Shown here piece after piece: positions 19,805-29,151 of a stretch of DNA of 64,000 bases. Source of the DNA: Bacillota bacterium (GTDB lineage: Bacteria > Bacillota > Sulfobacillia > JAJZYS01 > JAJYTV01); assembly GCA_021799275.1 (NCBI GenBank), contig JAJZAT010000002.1, positions 127,293-191,292 of the forward strand. Direction: 5' to 3'. The first letter of the stretch is position 1. Each line of letters opens with the position of its first letter. Both the position numbers and the translations under genes were made by a program. The notes beneath the pieces were generated by a model. The model saw only the letters and a list, made by a program, of their open reading frames with translations, searched no databases and had not been told where the DNA came from.

Positions 19805-20982
19805 CAGTCCGTCACCTCCAGGATCACGCTGGCCCCCTGCCCGCCGCCGACGCAGAGCGTCGCAAGGCCGTAGCGCACGGAGCGCCGCCGCATCTCGTGC
19901 ACGAGCGTCGTCACGAGGCGCACGCCGGTCGCGCCGATCGGGTGGCCGAGCGCCAGGGCGCCGCCGTTCACGTTGACGATGCCGCGGTCCCACCCAAGCT
20001 CCCGCTCCACCGCGAGGTACTGGGCGGCGAACGCCTCGTTGATCTCGATGAGGCCGATGTCCGCCATGTCGAGTCCAGCGCGCCCCAGGGCCTTGCGCGT
20101 CGCGCCGACCGGACCGAGGCCCATGCGCCGGGGATCGAGTCCGACGAAGGCGTAGCTTACGATGCGCGCGAGAGGCCGCAGGCCCTGGGCCCTGGCCCAG
20201 GCCTCGTCGGCGAGCACGGTCGCGGCGCCGGCGTCGTTGAGGGGCGACGAGTTGCCGGGGGTGACGCGGCCGCCCTTGCGGAACGTCGCAGGCGCCGTCG
20301 CCAGGCGTTCCACCGAGAGGCCCGCAAGGATGCCCTCGTCCTGGCGCAGCACCTCCGCCTCGCCGCGCCTCGACGGGATCTCCACAGGGGCGATCTCGTC
20401 CTTGAAGAGGCCGGAGCGGCTGGCCTTGAAGGCCTTCTGATGGCTCTGCACCGCAAGTTCGTCCATCTCGCGCCGCGAGATGTCGTAGTCGTCCGCGAGG
20501 ATCTCCGCCGTCTCACCCATCACCATGCCGGTGTAGTAGTCCGTGAGCCCCTCCCAGATGCCGTCGCGCACCTCGCCGTGCCGAAGGCGCATGCCCCAGC
20601 GCGCTCCGTAGAGCAGGTAAGGCGCGGTCGACATGCTCTCCGCGCCGCCCGCCAACACCACCTTGGCCTCGCCGAGCGCGATCTCCTGCGCCCCGTTCAC
20701 GATGGCCTGGATGCCGGACGCGCAGTTGCGCTGGACGGTGTAGGCCGGCACTTCCACCGGCAGGCCGAGCGAGAGGCCCACCTGGCGCGCGAGGTTCGCC
20801 TCGGCGATCGGCATGCCGCCGGAACCGAAGATGACCTCGTCGATCTGCCCGCCCTGGACCCCGGACGCCTCGATCGCCGCCGCGGCCGCCACCCGGCCGA
20901 GTTCGGTCGCGTGCACGTCGCGCAACGCGCCTCCGAAACTCCCGACGGGCGTCCGCTTGGCACTCAGGATGACTGTCGCCAA
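19804..20982 (-). CDS. acetyl-CoA C-acyltransferase (thiolase)
   Basis: A 392-residue thiolase, cleaving 3-ketoacyl-CoA with CoA to release acetyl-CoA. The nucleophile is Cys87 in QRNCASGIQAI, the base His lies in ALGHPIGATG, and the second catalytic Cys in LCVGGGQG near the C-terminus. The length and order are typical of FadA/AtoB proteins; degradative FadA is favoured by its place in a beta-oxidation operon. It starts two bases after the acyl-CoA ligase stop. Confidence 0.95.
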   Translation of the reverse strand: MATVILSAKRTPVGSFGGALRDVHATELGRVAAAAAIEASGVQGGQIDEVIFGSGGMPIAEANLARQVGLSLGLPVEVPAYTVQRNCASGIQAIVNGAQEIALGEAKVVLAGGAESMSTAPYLLYGARWGMRLRHGEVRDGIWEGLTDYYTGMVMGETAEILADDYDISRREMDELAVQSHQKAFKASRSGLFKDEIAPVEIPSRRGEAEVLRQDEGILAGLSVERLATAPATFRKGGRVTPGNSSPLNDAGAATVLADEAWARAQGLRPLARIVSYAFVGLDPRRMGLGPVGATRKALGRAGLDMADIGLIEINEAFAAQYLAVERELGWDRGIVNVNGGALALGHPIGATGVRLVTTLVHEMRRRSVRYGLATLCVGGGQGASVILEVTD

Positions 20983-20984
20983 CG

Positions 20985-22637
20985 CTACTCCTCCTTCTTC
21001 TGCTCGGTCGCCTCCGCCACCAGCACGCGCCTCAGCACCTTGCCGATCGCCGTGCGGGGCAGTTCATCCCGGAGCTCGAACTGGCGCGGGGTCTTGTAGC
21101 CGGCGAGGCGCTCGCGGCAGTAGGACCTGAGCTCCTCCTCCGTCGGCCGCCTGTCCGGCCACGGCACCACGACCGCCCGCACCAGCTGGCCGCGCCGCTC
21201 GTCGGGCACGCCGACGACGACCGCCTCGCGCACCCCTGGATGGCGCAGGAGCACCTCCTCCACCTCGCGGGGATAGACGTTGAAGCCGCTGACAATGATG
21301 ACGTCCTTCTTGCGGTCCACGATGCGGCAGTAGCCGTCCTCGTCGATCACGCCGAGGTCCCCGGTGCGCAACCACCCGTCCTGCAGCACCGCGGCCGTCT
21401 CGGCCGGCTGGCCCCAGTAGCCGAGCATCACCTGCGGTCCCTTGACCGCGAGTTCCCCGACCTCCCCCGGTGGGAGCTCTCTCGTCGGGTCCTCGGGGTC
21501 GAGGATCCGCTGCAGGGTGTCCGGGAACGTGCGACCGACCGTGCCGCTGCGCCGCTCGCCGCCGAGCGGATTGCAGTGGGTCACGGGGCTCGCCTCCGTG
21601 AGCCCGTAGCCCTCGACGAGCACACCGCCCGTCAGGCGCTCGAAGCGCTCCTGCAACTCCAGCGGCAGCGGCGCCGAGCCCGAGATGCAGTAACGGATCG
21701 AGCGGATGTTCCAGCGCTCGACGTGCGGCGAGTCGGCGACCGCCTGGTACATGGCCGGCGCGCCGGGGAAGAGCGTCGGCTTGAAGCGGTGCACCTCCCT
21801 GGCCGTCTCCTCGGGGTTGAACCGTGGCACGAGGTCGATCTCGGCGCCGGTCAGGATGCCGAGGTTGAGCGCGACCGTCATGCCGAAGACGTGAAAGAAC
21901 GGCAGCACCGCCAGGACTCGCTCCTGGCCGGCCTGGTAGCTCGGCATCCACGCCTCGGCCTGCACGGCGTTCGCCACGAGGTTGCGGTGCGAGAGCATGG
22001 CGGCCTTGGGCACGCCCGTCGTTCCACCGGTGTACTGCAGCACCGCGACGTCGTCCGCGCGAGCCGGCCCCGGCAAGGCAGATCCCGCGCCGGAGCCGAG
22101 CAGCCGGTCGAGGGTGATCGAGTCTCGGGGCATCACGGGCCCCTTCTCGCGCAGCCCCTGAAGGAAGCCGAGCAGCGGCGGCAGGTAGTCCCGGATGCGC
22201 GTCGTGACGAGCAGTGCCTTGCCGATCTCGTCCTTGAGGCGCGGCACGACGAGGTCGAGGGCGACCACCACCTTCGGTTCGGCGTCCCGCATCTGCACAC
22301 CGAACTCGCGCGGCGTGTAGAGGGGATTCGTCGGCACCACCAGGGCGCCCGCGCGCATCGCGCCATAGTAGGCGATCACCATCTGCGGCGCGTTCGGCAG
22401 CACGAGCGCCACCCGGTCGCCCGGCCTTACACCGCTTGCGACGAGGCCCTGCGCGAACCGCCCGACGCTCTCCAGGAGCTCCCGGTAGGTGGTTGTGCGG
22501 CCGAAGAAACGCAACGCCGGGCGGTCGGGAAAGCGGTGCGCCGTTCTCTCGAGCAGTTGCCAGATCGCGAGGTCGGGGTAGTCGAGGTGCCTGAGCCAGG
22601 GACTCTGGTCCTGAGCGGTCGCCAGCACCATGGCCAT
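20985..22637 (-). CDS. fadD: long-chain fatty acid--CoA ligase
   Basis: An adenylate-forming enzyme of 550 residues that activates fatty acids to acyl-CoA using ATP. The AMP-binding motif is YTGGTTGVPKAAMLSHRNL, followed by GYGLTEASPVTHCNP, GWLRTGDLGVIDEDGY and the hinge/KDVIIVSGFNVYPREVEE segment; the acylation lysine lies in ELPRTAIGKVLRR. The chain-length preference cannot be read, but the operon context favours medium or long chains. It lies nine bases after the ETF:quinone-type oxidoreductase gene. Confidence 0.93.
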   Translation of the reverse strand: MAMVLATAQDQSPWLRHLDYPDLAIWQLLERTAHRFPDRPALRFFGRTTTYRELLESVGRFAQGLVASGVRPGDRVALVLPNAPQMVIAYYGAMRAGALVVPTNPLYTPREFGVQMRDAEPKVVVALDLVVPRLKDEIGKALLVTTRIRDYLPPLLGFLQGLREKGPVMPRDSITLDRLLGSGAGSALPGPARADDVAVLQYTGGTTGVPKAAMLSHRNLVANAVQAEAWMPSYQAGQERVLAVLPFFHVFGMTVALNLGILTGAEIDLVPRFNPEETAREVHRFKPTLFPGAPAMYQAVADSPHVERWNIRSIRYCISGSAPLPLELQERFERLTGGVLVEGYGLTEASPVTHCNPLGGERRSGTVGRTFPDTLQRILDPEDPTRELPPGEVGELAVKGPQVMLGYWGQPAETAAVLQDGWLRTGDLGVIDEDGYCRIVDRKKDVIIVSGFNVYPREVEEVLLRHPGVREAVVVGVPDERRGQLVRAVVVPWPDRRPTEEELRSYCRERLAGYKTPRQFELRDELPRTAIGKVLRRVLVAEATEQKKEE

Positions 22638-22646
22638 TCACTCCCT

Positions 22647-24605
22647 TCAGCCTTGCGCCGTCACCTCGGGAGCAACCTGCGCCCAGAGGATCTCGGCGAT
22701 GTCCTCCACCTCGCCGCCACCCTCCGCCTTGACGCCGTCGGTCATCATGCTGAGGCAGAACGGGCAGCCGGTCGCGACGACCTCCGCGCCCGTTGCGACC
22801 GCCTCCTTCGCGCGCAGCCTGTTGACCCGCGGCGCGCCTTCCTCGCGGAAGGCCCAGCCGCCGCCGGCGCCGCAGCAGAAGGAGTCCCTGCCGTGGTGCG
22901 CCATCTCGACGATGTCGCCGCCGGCAGCCTTCAGCACCTCGCGCGGCGCGGCGAAGACGCCTTCGTAGCGGCCGAGGTAGCAGGGGTCGTGGTAGGTGAT
23001 GCGACGGCCTCCCGCCGCCGCCCTGAGCCGGCCTGTGACCAAAGCCGCCTGCAGGTACTCGCTGTGGTGCACGACCTCGAAGTCGGCGCCGAACGCCCGG
23101 TACTCGTCGCGGAGCTGGTGCAGGCAGTGCGGGCACATCGTGACGATGCGCCGCGGCGCCACTTCCTTGAGCGTCTGGACGTTCTGCTCGGCCTGCATCT
23201 GGTAGAGGTACTCCTGTCCAGCGCGGCGGGCCGGGTCGCCCGTGCAGCTCTCGCGCCGGCCGAGCACCTTGACGTCCTCGCCCATCGCCAGCAGGAGTTG
23301 CGCGAGGGCCCTTGCCACCTTCTGCGCGCGCGGATCAAAGGCGCCGGCGCAGCCGACCCAGAGCAGGGTCTCGCAAGGCTCGCCGCTTTGCCACTCGTGG
23401 ATCGGCAGGCCTTCCATCCAGGTGGTGCGGCCCGCTTGCGCGCCGCGGAAGGGGTGGCCGCGTTCCTCGATGCCCTGCACCGCCTCGGCGAGGCCGGAAG
23501 GCATCTCGCCCTCCTCCATCACGCGGAAGCGGCGCATGCCGACGATCTTGGGCACATGCTCGATGTCGACCGGGCAGGCCTCCATGCAGGCGCGGCAGGT
23601 GGTGCAGGCAAAGAGCGTCTCGTCCTTGATCGCGGCCGTCAGGGGCTCCTCGGGATGCAGGTGCGCGTGCTCGCGCAGGTCGAGGATGAGTTTCTTCGGC
23701 GAGAGCGGCTTCTCGGACGCGAACGCCGGACACGCCTCCTCGCAACGCCCGCACTCGGTGCAGGCGTCGAGATCGACGAGGTCCTTCACGGTGAGATCGC
23801 TGAGCATGTTGACGCCGAGGCGCTCGGACTGCTCGATGTCGAGCTTTTCGAGCGATGTCGCGCCCTGGGGGTCGGAAAGCAGGATCGCCACCGGCGCCAT
23901 GAAGAGGTGGAAGAGCTTGCTGTACGGGATGGCGCCGAGGAAGCTGAACGCGAGCACCAGGTGGAACCACCAGAGCGAGCGGTGGATGATGAGGGCCGCC
24001 GGGATCGAGAGATGCCAGTCGCCGTAGAGCGCGCTCAGTCCGTAGCCGACGAAGCTGTAGGCGCCCCAGGGGTCGTGGGTCGCGTAGATGCGCAGCGACT
24101 GCAGCAGGAATCCCGTGATCAGGATGATTAGCAGGGTGAACGGGACGAGGAAATCGGCGAGTTCCCGGCCGAGCGCCGACGGCCGCATGGCGTAGCGGCG
24201 GAAGAGGAAGACGGCGAGCGCGATGATGCCCGCGAGGCCGGCGGCGTCCAGGGTCGCCGACTCGAACCAGAGGTAGAAGGCGCCCTGCATCACCGGCAGG
24301 CCGAAGTCGGCCTTGAGCGCGACGACGCACGTGCCGATGAAGAGGAGCCCGAACGCGACCGCGAGGGCCGCGTGGGCGTAGCCCTGCAGGGGGCGCCGCA
24401 CCACCCGGGACTGCAGGCCCGCGTGACTCAGCAGGCGCCGGACGCGCGGGCCCCAGGGACGGAGCGGCACGCGCCGCCCCTTCGCCCAGACCCGCCAGCG
24501 GCGCCAGACGCCGTAGACGAAGACGACGACCAGGATCGCGAAGGGCAGGTACATCCAGGCGTGCCCTGGCACGTTCCAATAGACGACCCGATGCGGAATG
24601 CCCAC
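22647..24605 (-). CDS. membrane-bound iron-sulfur oxidoreductase (ETF:quinone type, HdrD-like)
   Basis: A 652-residue fusion. Residues 1-250 hold several hydrophobic helices like the NarI/DsrM cytochrome b-type subunit. Two 4Fe-4S motifs follow (CTECGRCEEACP and CTTCRACMEACP), then two CCG-type heterodisulfide-reductase modules with WVGCAG, CPHCLHQL, DPCYLGRYEG, FCCGAGGGW and CPFC. Proteins of this layout beside etfAB pass electrons from acyl-CoA dehydrogenases via ETF to menaquinone. The etfA gene ends-to-start just upstream, which supports that role. It probably sits in the cytoplasmic membrane with its clusters inside. Confidence 0.88.
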   Translation of the reverse strand: MGIPHRVVYWNVPGHAWMYLPFAILVVVFVYGVWRRWRVWAKGRRVPLRPWGPRVRRLLSHAGLQSRVVRRPLQGYAHAALAVAFGLLFIGTCVVALKADFGLPVMQGAFYLWFESATLDAAGLAGIIALAVFLFRRYAMRPSALGRELADFLVPFTLLIILITGFLLQSLRIYATHDPWGAYSFVGYGLSALYGDWHLSIPAALIIHRSLWWFHLVLAFSFLGAIPYSKLFHLFMAPVAILLSDPQGATSLEKLDIEQSERLGVNMLSDLTVKDLVDLDACTECGRCEEACPAFASEKPLSPKKLILDLREHAHLHPEEPLTAAIKDETLFACTTCRACMEACPVDIEHVPKIVGMRRFRVMEEGEMPSGLAEAVQGIEERGHPFRGAQAGRTTWMEGLPIHEWQSGEPCETLLWVGCAGAFDPRAQKVARALAQLLLAMGEDVKVLGRRESCTGDPARRAGQEYLYQMQAEQNVQTLKEVAPRRIVTMCPHCLHQLRDEYRAFGADFEVVHHSEYLQAALVTGRLRAAAGGRRITYHDPCYLGRYEGVFAAPREVLKAAGGDIVEMAHHGRDSFCCGAGGGWAFREEGAPRVNRLRAKEAVATGAEVVATGCPFCLSMMTDGVKAEGGGEVEDIAEILWAQVAPEVTAQG

Positions 24606-24607
24606 GC

Positions 24608-25525
24608 CTAGCCCTCCAAGGCCTTCTGCAGTTGTGGCCAGAGCTGGTACCAGTCGGCCACGACGCCGATGTCGGCGGCTTCGAAGATCGGTGCGTGCTC
24701 GTCACGGTTGACCGCGATCACGAGCCTGCTGCCCGACATGCCGCTGAGGTGCTGGCTGGCGCCGGAGATGCCGATCGCGAGGTAGAGCTCCGGCGCCACC
24801 TTGCGCCCGGTGATGCCCACCTGCTGCGACGGACTGGCCCAGCCCTCGTCGACCGCCGCACGAGAGGCGCCAAGCGAGGCGCCCAGCATGGCGGCGAACG
24901 GCCTCAGCCCTTCGTACCCTTCGCGGCTGCCGAGACCGCGCCCGCCGGAGACAATCACCTTGGCCCGGCCGAGGTCGTCGCCCGACGTGTCGCGTACCGT
25001 GCGGCGCTCCTGGCCGCCTTCCGCCAGGTTGCCGAGCTCCACAACGGACGGGGTCTGCGCGGGGGGGTCAGCCGCAGCGAACGCGCCTGCGCGCAATGCC
25101 GCGACGACGCCGCCCCTGGCGCGCAGGCGCACGTTCGCCTTGCCGCCGTAGGCGCCCTTGCGCAGTACGATGCCGTCACCCTCGACCTGCACCTCGTCGA
25201 CGTCGCGCACGACGCCCATGCCGTAGTGGCCCCCCAGGCGCGCGCCGATCATCTCGAAGAGCGGCCCCTCGGGCATCAGCAGAAGCCGCGGCGCCTCGTC
25301 GCCCAAAAGGCGCAGGGCGGCGGCATAGGCCAGTTCGGGTTCCGGATCGTCGAGGCCGGGATGCACGCCGAGGCGCGCTTCGCCGACCGCCGACAGCGAC
25401 GATTGGGCCGCGGCGCCGAGGAAGAGACTCTGCGCCTCGCCGCCGAGCGACGCCATCAGCCCCAGCGCCTCCAGGACCTGGGCCTCGCCCGCATCCAGAA
25501 GGCGCGCAAGCACTGCGATGCGCAT
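24608..25525 (-). CDS. etfA: electron transfer flavoprotein alpha subunit
   Basis: ETF alpha, 305 residues, carries the FAD that receives electrons from acyl-CoA dehydrogenase. The C-terminal FAD domain shows VSGGRGLGSREG, then GITGRKVAPELYLAIGISGA, QHLSGMSGSRLVIAVN and ADIGVVAD. The usual QVGQTG loop reads QVGITG, a small change close to the flavin. The ATG overlaps the etfB stop as TGATG. It acts with EtfB and the membrane oxidoreductase encoded next. Confidence 0.94.
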   Translation of the reverse strand: MRIAVLARLLDAGEAQVLEALGLMASLGGEAQSLFLGAAAQSSLSAVGEARLGVHPGLDDPEPELAYAAALRLLGDEAPRLLLMPEGPLFEMIGARLGGHYGMGVVRDVDEVQVEGDGIVLRKGAYGGKANVRLRARGGVVAALRAGAFAAADPPAQTPSVVELGNLAEGGQERRTVRDTSGDDLGRAKVIVSGGRGLGSREGYEGLRPFAAMLGASLGASRAAVDEGWASPSQQVGITGRKVAPELYLAIGISGASQHLSGMSGSRLVIAVNRDEHAPIFEAADIGVVADWYQLWPQLQKALEG

Positions 25526-26292
25526 CAGTTGCCACCTCCCGTAACGAGGAACCGTCTCAGTTCGGCCGCAAGACCGGCGGCCTGCTGGGCCGTGTCACCC
25601 GTGATCATGCGGCCCTGGCGGGTGACCTGGGCCTGGGCGATCTCCTGCAGCTCCAAGGTCGGCTCGGTCGCCACCGGCTGCAGCACGTCGATCGGCTTGC
25701 GGTTCGCAAGCATGACATCCTTCACCTTGGGCAGGCGCATCAGGGTTCCGGGGCCGTTCGTCACGCTCACCACGAGCGGCGTCTGGCGCAGGCTCTCCTC
25801 GTAGCCGCCTGCGATCTCGCGCCGGAGCCGCAGGCTCTGCCCGCTGACCTCGGCATGCTGGACCAGCGGCACGAACGGAAGGTCCAGGAGCCCGGCGAAC
25901 AGGCCGGCCGTGACGCCCATGTCCCAGTCGCCGGCCTGCCGGCCGAAGACGTAGAGGTCGGCGCCGCCTGCCGCCTCAGCGGCGGCCCTCAGCCGCCGCG
26001 CGACCGCGAGCGGGTCCTGGAAGCCCAGGGGCGCGTCGACGCGCACGGCGCGCTCGGCGCCGAGCGCAAGGGCCTTGCGCAGGGTGACGTCCTGCGCCGC
26101 GTCGCCCATGGCGACGGCGACGAAGGCGCCTGAGGACGCTTCGGCGACCTGCACCGAAAGCTCGAGGGCGTTGCCTTCGAACGGTCCCAGGACCGTCGAG
26201 ACGTCGCCGCTCTCCACCTTGCCCGGGAAGCGGATGGCGCCGGGCGGCGCCTCGGGATCGAGGATCGCCTTGAGGAAACAGAGGATACGCAT
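25525..26292 (-). CDS. etfB: electron transfer flavoprotein beta subunit
   Basis: ETF beta, 255 residues, binds AMP and completes the ETF heterodimer. It begins MRILCFLKAILDPEAPPGAI and contains the adenine-nucleotide segment VFGRQAGDWDMGVTAG with QTPLVVSVTNG and LPKVKDVMLANRKPI later. The start at 26292 overlaps the acyl-CoA dehydrogenase stop (TGATG); longer starts would extend into that gene. The recognition loop that docks on acyl-CoA dehydrogenase is expected around KDVMLANRKPI. Confidence 0.94.
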   Translation of the reverse strand: MRILCFLKAILDPEAPPGAIRFPGKVESGDVSTVLGPFEGNALELSVQVAEASSGAFVAVAMGDAAQDVTLRKALALGAERAVRVDAPLGFQDPLAVARRLRAAAEAAGGADLYVFGRQAGDWDMGVTAGLFAGLLDLPFVPLVQHAEVSGQSLRLRREIAGGYEESLRQTPLVVSVTNGPGTLMRLPKVKDVMLANRKPIDVLQPVATEPTLELQEIAQAQVTRQGRMITGDTAQQAAGLAAELRRFLVTGGGN

Positions 26293-27515
26293 CAGAGTCC
26301 CACCTTCGCTCCGATTTCGTCGAACAGCCTGCGGGCGACCACAAGCCGCTGCACCTGCGCCGTGCCTTCGAAGAGGTCGAAGACGCGGATGTCCCTGAAC
26401 CACTTCTCGAGCAAGGGATCCGGCTCCTCGCCGGAGTCCGCCGTGAGTTCGAGCGCCTCCCGGCAGATCTGCACCGCCTGGCCGCCGGCGTAGGCCTTGG
26501 CCATGGACGCCGCGCGGCTCTGCGGCTGGCGGGCGTCCGCAAGGTACGCCGACTTCCAGGTCAGAAGGCGCGCCGCCCGGACACGGCGGTCCATGTCGTC
26601 GAGCCCTTCAAGGATGGCCCGGTAGCGCGGCAGGGCGCGACCGAGCATGTAGCGGTCGCGGATGAGCTCGCGCGCGCGTTCGGCCGCCGCCCGCGCGATC
26701 CCGACCGCCATCGCCGCCACCAGCGGGCGCGTCGAGTCGAAGGTGGCCATCGCCACCTTGAAGCCTTCCTTGCTCTGCTGCCGCTCATAGTGCCTGCGGC
26801 CGCCGAGCAGGTTCTCCTCCGGGACGAAGCAGTCCTGGAACACGAGTTCCGCCGTGTCGCTGGCGCGAAGGCCGAGCTTGTGGTGCCTGCGGCCTACGCT
26901 GAAGCCCTCGCGGCCCCGCTCCACGACGAAGGTGCGGTGGCCGGCGCGGCCGAGTTCCGGGTCCAGGGTGGCGAAGACGACCACCCAGTCGGCCCGGCTG
27001 CCGTTCGTGATGAACGTCTTCGTGCCGGTGATGCGGAAGCCGCCCTCGACTTCCTCGCAGCGCGTGCGGATGCCCGCCACGTCGGACCCGGCCTCGGGCT
27101 CCGTCAGGGCGTACGCGCCGAAATGCGGACGGCCTCTGTCCTGGAAGACCGCGAAGAAGCGCTCGCGCTGCTCCGGGGTGCCGATGAAGCTCACGGGCGG
27201 GCCGCCGAGTCCCGGGCCCGGCAGGGACAGCATGAACGAGGCGTCGCCCCAGGATAGCTCCTCCGACGCCAGCACCGCCGTCCGCAGCGTCTGGTGCTCG
27301 CGCGGGGCGTCGCCCGTCTGCGCCGGGCGCGATCCGGGATCGCGCGGCATCATCTCGGTCGAGATGCCGGCGCGGTCGAGCACGCTGTAGAAATCCGGCT
27401 GGATATCCGCCATGCGATCGGCCTCGAGGCTCCTCGGGCGGATTTCCGTCTCGGCGAAGTAGTGAAGGTAGGCCCTGATCGTCTGCTCCTTGGAAGACTC
27501 CTGGAAGTCAGGCAA
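26292..27515 (-). CDS. acyl-CoA dehydrogenase
   Basis: A flavoprotein of 407 residues catalysing the first oxidation of acyl-CoA. The FAD and substrate segments AYALTEPEAGSDVAGIRT and ITGTKTFITNGSRADWVVVF are present, and the C-terminal RVFDLFEGTAQVQRLVV carries the glutamate that serves as catalytic base in most of the family. It overlaps the second, more divergent acyl-CoA dehydrogenase gene by eight bases. The pair may form a heteromeric enzyme, or the second may have another chain length. Confidence 0.92.
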   Translation of the reverse strand: MPDFQESSKEQTIRAYLHYFAETEIRPRSLEADRMADIQPDFYSVLDRAGISTEMMPRDPGSRPAQTGDAPREHQTLRTAVLASEELSWGDASFMLSLPGPGLGGPPVSFIGTPEQRERFFAVFQDRGRPHFGAYALTEPEAGSDVAGIRTRCEEVEGGFRITGTKTFITNGSRADWVVVFATLDPELGRAGHRTFVVERGREGFSVGRRHHKLGLRASDTAELVFQDCFVPEENLLGGRRHYERQQSKEGFKVAMATFDSTRPLVAAMAVGIARAAAERARELIRDRYMLGRALPRYRAILEGLDDMDRRVRAARLLTWKSAYLADARQPQSRAASMAKAYAGGQAVQICREALELTADSGEEPDPLLEKWFRDIRVFDLFEGTAQVQRLVVARRLFDEIGAKVGL

Positions 27516-28545
27516 TGCCTTCGGCCTCCTTTCCCGTCTCGAACGCGATCGCGGCCTGCGCGAGCGCCTTCGGGTGCCCCGTCAGGGCCGAGAGCGTCTC
27601 GACGTCGCGCAGCCAGCGCTCGGCCGGGTGGTCGTCCACGAAGCCGTGGCCGCCCAGGGTGCCGACGCAGGTGTTGACCGCGAGGAACGCGGCGTCCTTG
27701 GCCGCACGCAGGGCCTGGGCGGCGAGCACGAAGGCGTCCTCGCCCTGGGCGTGCCGCCAGGCGGCGTCCTGCCAGAGGAGTTCGGCTGCCTCGCTCTCCA
27801 TCGCCACCTCGGCGAGCGGGAACGCGATGCCCTGGAAACTGCCGATCAGCCGGCCGAACGCCTTGCGCTGCGCGGCGTAGTCCCGCGCGTAGGCGAGTGC
27901 GGCCCGGCTGTAGCCGTGGAAGAATGGCGCGTTGTAAAGGAAGACGGCCGTGCGTTCGGGACCGGCGCACGGGCCGAGCACTTCCGCATCGCCGGCGACC
28001 TTGACGCGGCAAGGAGCGATGGCCTCAAGCCCCATCGCCGCCACCAAGGACGTCTCCACCGCCTGGGCCGGCACCCGGCAGAAGCGATCGCCGTCGTCGC
28101 CCGCGGCGATCAGGAGATAGGCCGAAAGGTCCCTGCCGAGCGCCGTGAACCCCACGCTGCCCTTGACCCGTGACCCCGTGAGGCGAAGTTCCCCCGCGCG
28201 ACGGTAGCCGAGGTGGCCCAGCCCACCGTCGACGAGGCCGGTTGCGTCGCTTTCGCCGAAGAGCGCCGCCGCCTCACCAAGCAGCAGGGCCGTGCCGATG
28301 CCCGGAGCCTCTGCGACAAGGCTCGCGACCGCATGCCCGACGGCCAGCGGCGCAAGGCCCAGCCCGCCGTGTTCCGCGCTGCGCGCGAGATCAAGGAGCC
28401 CGAGGTCCTTCGCTTGCGAGCGCAGGGCCGAAGGCACCTCCCCGGACTCGGCCGCCTCGCGCTCCCGGCTCGCGGCGGTGCGCCCGAAATCGCGCGCGAG
28501 TTCCGCGACCGCCGTGCTGTCCTCGTCCCAATCAAAACGGAACAT
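27508..28545 (-). CDS. divergent acyl-CoA dehydrogenase-family protein
   Basis: A 345-residue protein with the acyl-CoA dehydrogenase fold but short and divergent. It keeps the C-terminal helical region (AAQRKAFGRLIGSFQGIAFP, LGGHGFVDDHPAERWLRDV) but lacks the EGT-type catalytic glutamate motif of its neighbour, and its central FAD-loop region is poorly conserved. Similar short proteins pair with a catalytic subunit in steroid and some fatty-acid operons, so a heteromer with the adjacent enzyme is likely. It begins three bases after the TetR regulator stop. Confidence 0.8.
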   Translation of the reverse strand: MFRFDWDEDSTAVAELARDFGRTAASREREAAESGEVPSALRSQAKDLGLLDLARSAEHGGLGLAPLAVGHAVASLVAEAPGIGTALLLGEAAALFGESDATGLVDGGLGHLGYRRAGELRLTGSRVKGSVGFTALGRDLSAYLLIAAGDDGDRFCRVPAQAVETSLVAAMGLEAIAPCRVKVAGDAEVLGPCAGPERTAVFLYNAPFFHGYSRAALAYARDYAAQRKAFGRLIGSFQGIAFPLAEVAMESEAAELLWQDAAWRHAQGEDAFVLAAQALRAAKDAAFLAVNTCVGTLGGHGFVDDHPAERWLRDVETLSALTGHPKALAQAAIAFETGKEAEGIA

Positions 28546-28548
28546 GAT

Positions 28549-29121
28549 CTACTCGCCTCTCTTCCGCAGTCCGTCGAGAAATGTCCGCGCAAACTGGCTT
28601 CCGATCTCCTCCGGCGTCAGCCGGCCGTCCGCCTGGTACCAGCGGTGGGCCCAGTTGAGCGCGCCCAGCAGCATCAGGGCCGCGACCGCGGGATCCCTGG
28701 CCTGGAACTCGCCAGCGTCGATGCCTTCGGCGATCAGGTCCGCGACGAGGTGATTGTAGCGGTGCGTCATGCCGCGCACCTCGGCCGCCAGGTCCTCCGG
28801 AACGTAGTGAGACTCCCGCACGAGCACCGTGACGCGCTCCGGAGCGGCGCAGAGCCGCCGCACATGCGCCTCGATGACGCGGCCAAGACGTTCCGACGCA
28901 GAGCCCTCTTCGGCGGCGATGCGCTCGCCATCCGCGAGATAACCCCTGATCGTCTCCTCCGCGAGCGTCCTCAGGAGGACCTCCTTGGCGGTCACGTAAT
29001 GGTAGAGGCTGCCCTTCTTGAGACCCACGGCGTGCGCGATGTCGTCCATGGTCGTCGCGTGGTAGCCGCGCGTGTGGAAGAGATCCGCGGCCGCCCCGAG
29101 GATTTCCGCGGCTCTTGCCAC
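28549..29121 (-). CDS. TetR-family regulator of the beta-oxidation operon
   Basis: A 190-residue TetR repressor. The helix-turn-helix is at about 18-48 (TRGYHATTMDDIAHAVGLKK, then GSLYHYVTAKEVLL), and the C-terminal domain is the ligand/dimer part. The GTG at 29121 is chosen because GAAGGGGG stands about seven bases upstream and the protein then begins at the first HTH helix. A palindrome 17 bases upstream is its probable operator. It is the first gene of the eleven-gene operon, so it likely represses that operon until an acyl-CoA binds, as in other FadR/PaaR-type TetR proteins. Confidence 0.9.
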   Translation of the reverse strand: MARAAEILGAAADLFHTRGYHATTMDDIAHAVGLKKGSLYHYVTAKEVLLRTLAEETIRGYLADGERIAAEEGSASERLGRVIEAHVRRLCAAPERVTVLVRESHYVPEDLAAEVRGMTHRYNHLVADLIAEGIDAGEFQARDPAVAALMLLGALNWAHRWYQADGRLTPEEIGSQFARTFLDGLRKRGE

Positions 29122-29137
29122 CGCACCACCCCCTTCA

Positions 29138-29151
29138 ACCGACTGGTCGGT
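29138..29151. promoter_or_regulatory. operator-like palindrome upstream of the tetR-led fatty-acid operon
   Basis: ACCGAC-TG-GTCGGT is a perfect dyad with a two-base centre. It lies 17-30 bases ahead of the TetR start, between gene and expected promoter. Dyads of this ACCGAC/GTCGGT type are common TetR-family operators. Confidence 0.65.

Noticed and set aside
19805-19993. N-terminal extension of the hydroxyacyl-CoA dehydrogenase frame.
   Set aside because: The 63 extra codons lie inside the thiolase gene in another frame and are arginine-rich without homology; the start at 19804 overlaps the thiolase stop as in the rest of the operon.
21240-24131. A 963-codon open frame on the plus strand, opposite fadD and the iron-sulfur oxidoreductase.
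   Set aside because: It is the antisense of two well-conserved genes; long antisense frames are expected at this GC content, and its translation shows no motif and biased composition (Arg, His, Ala).
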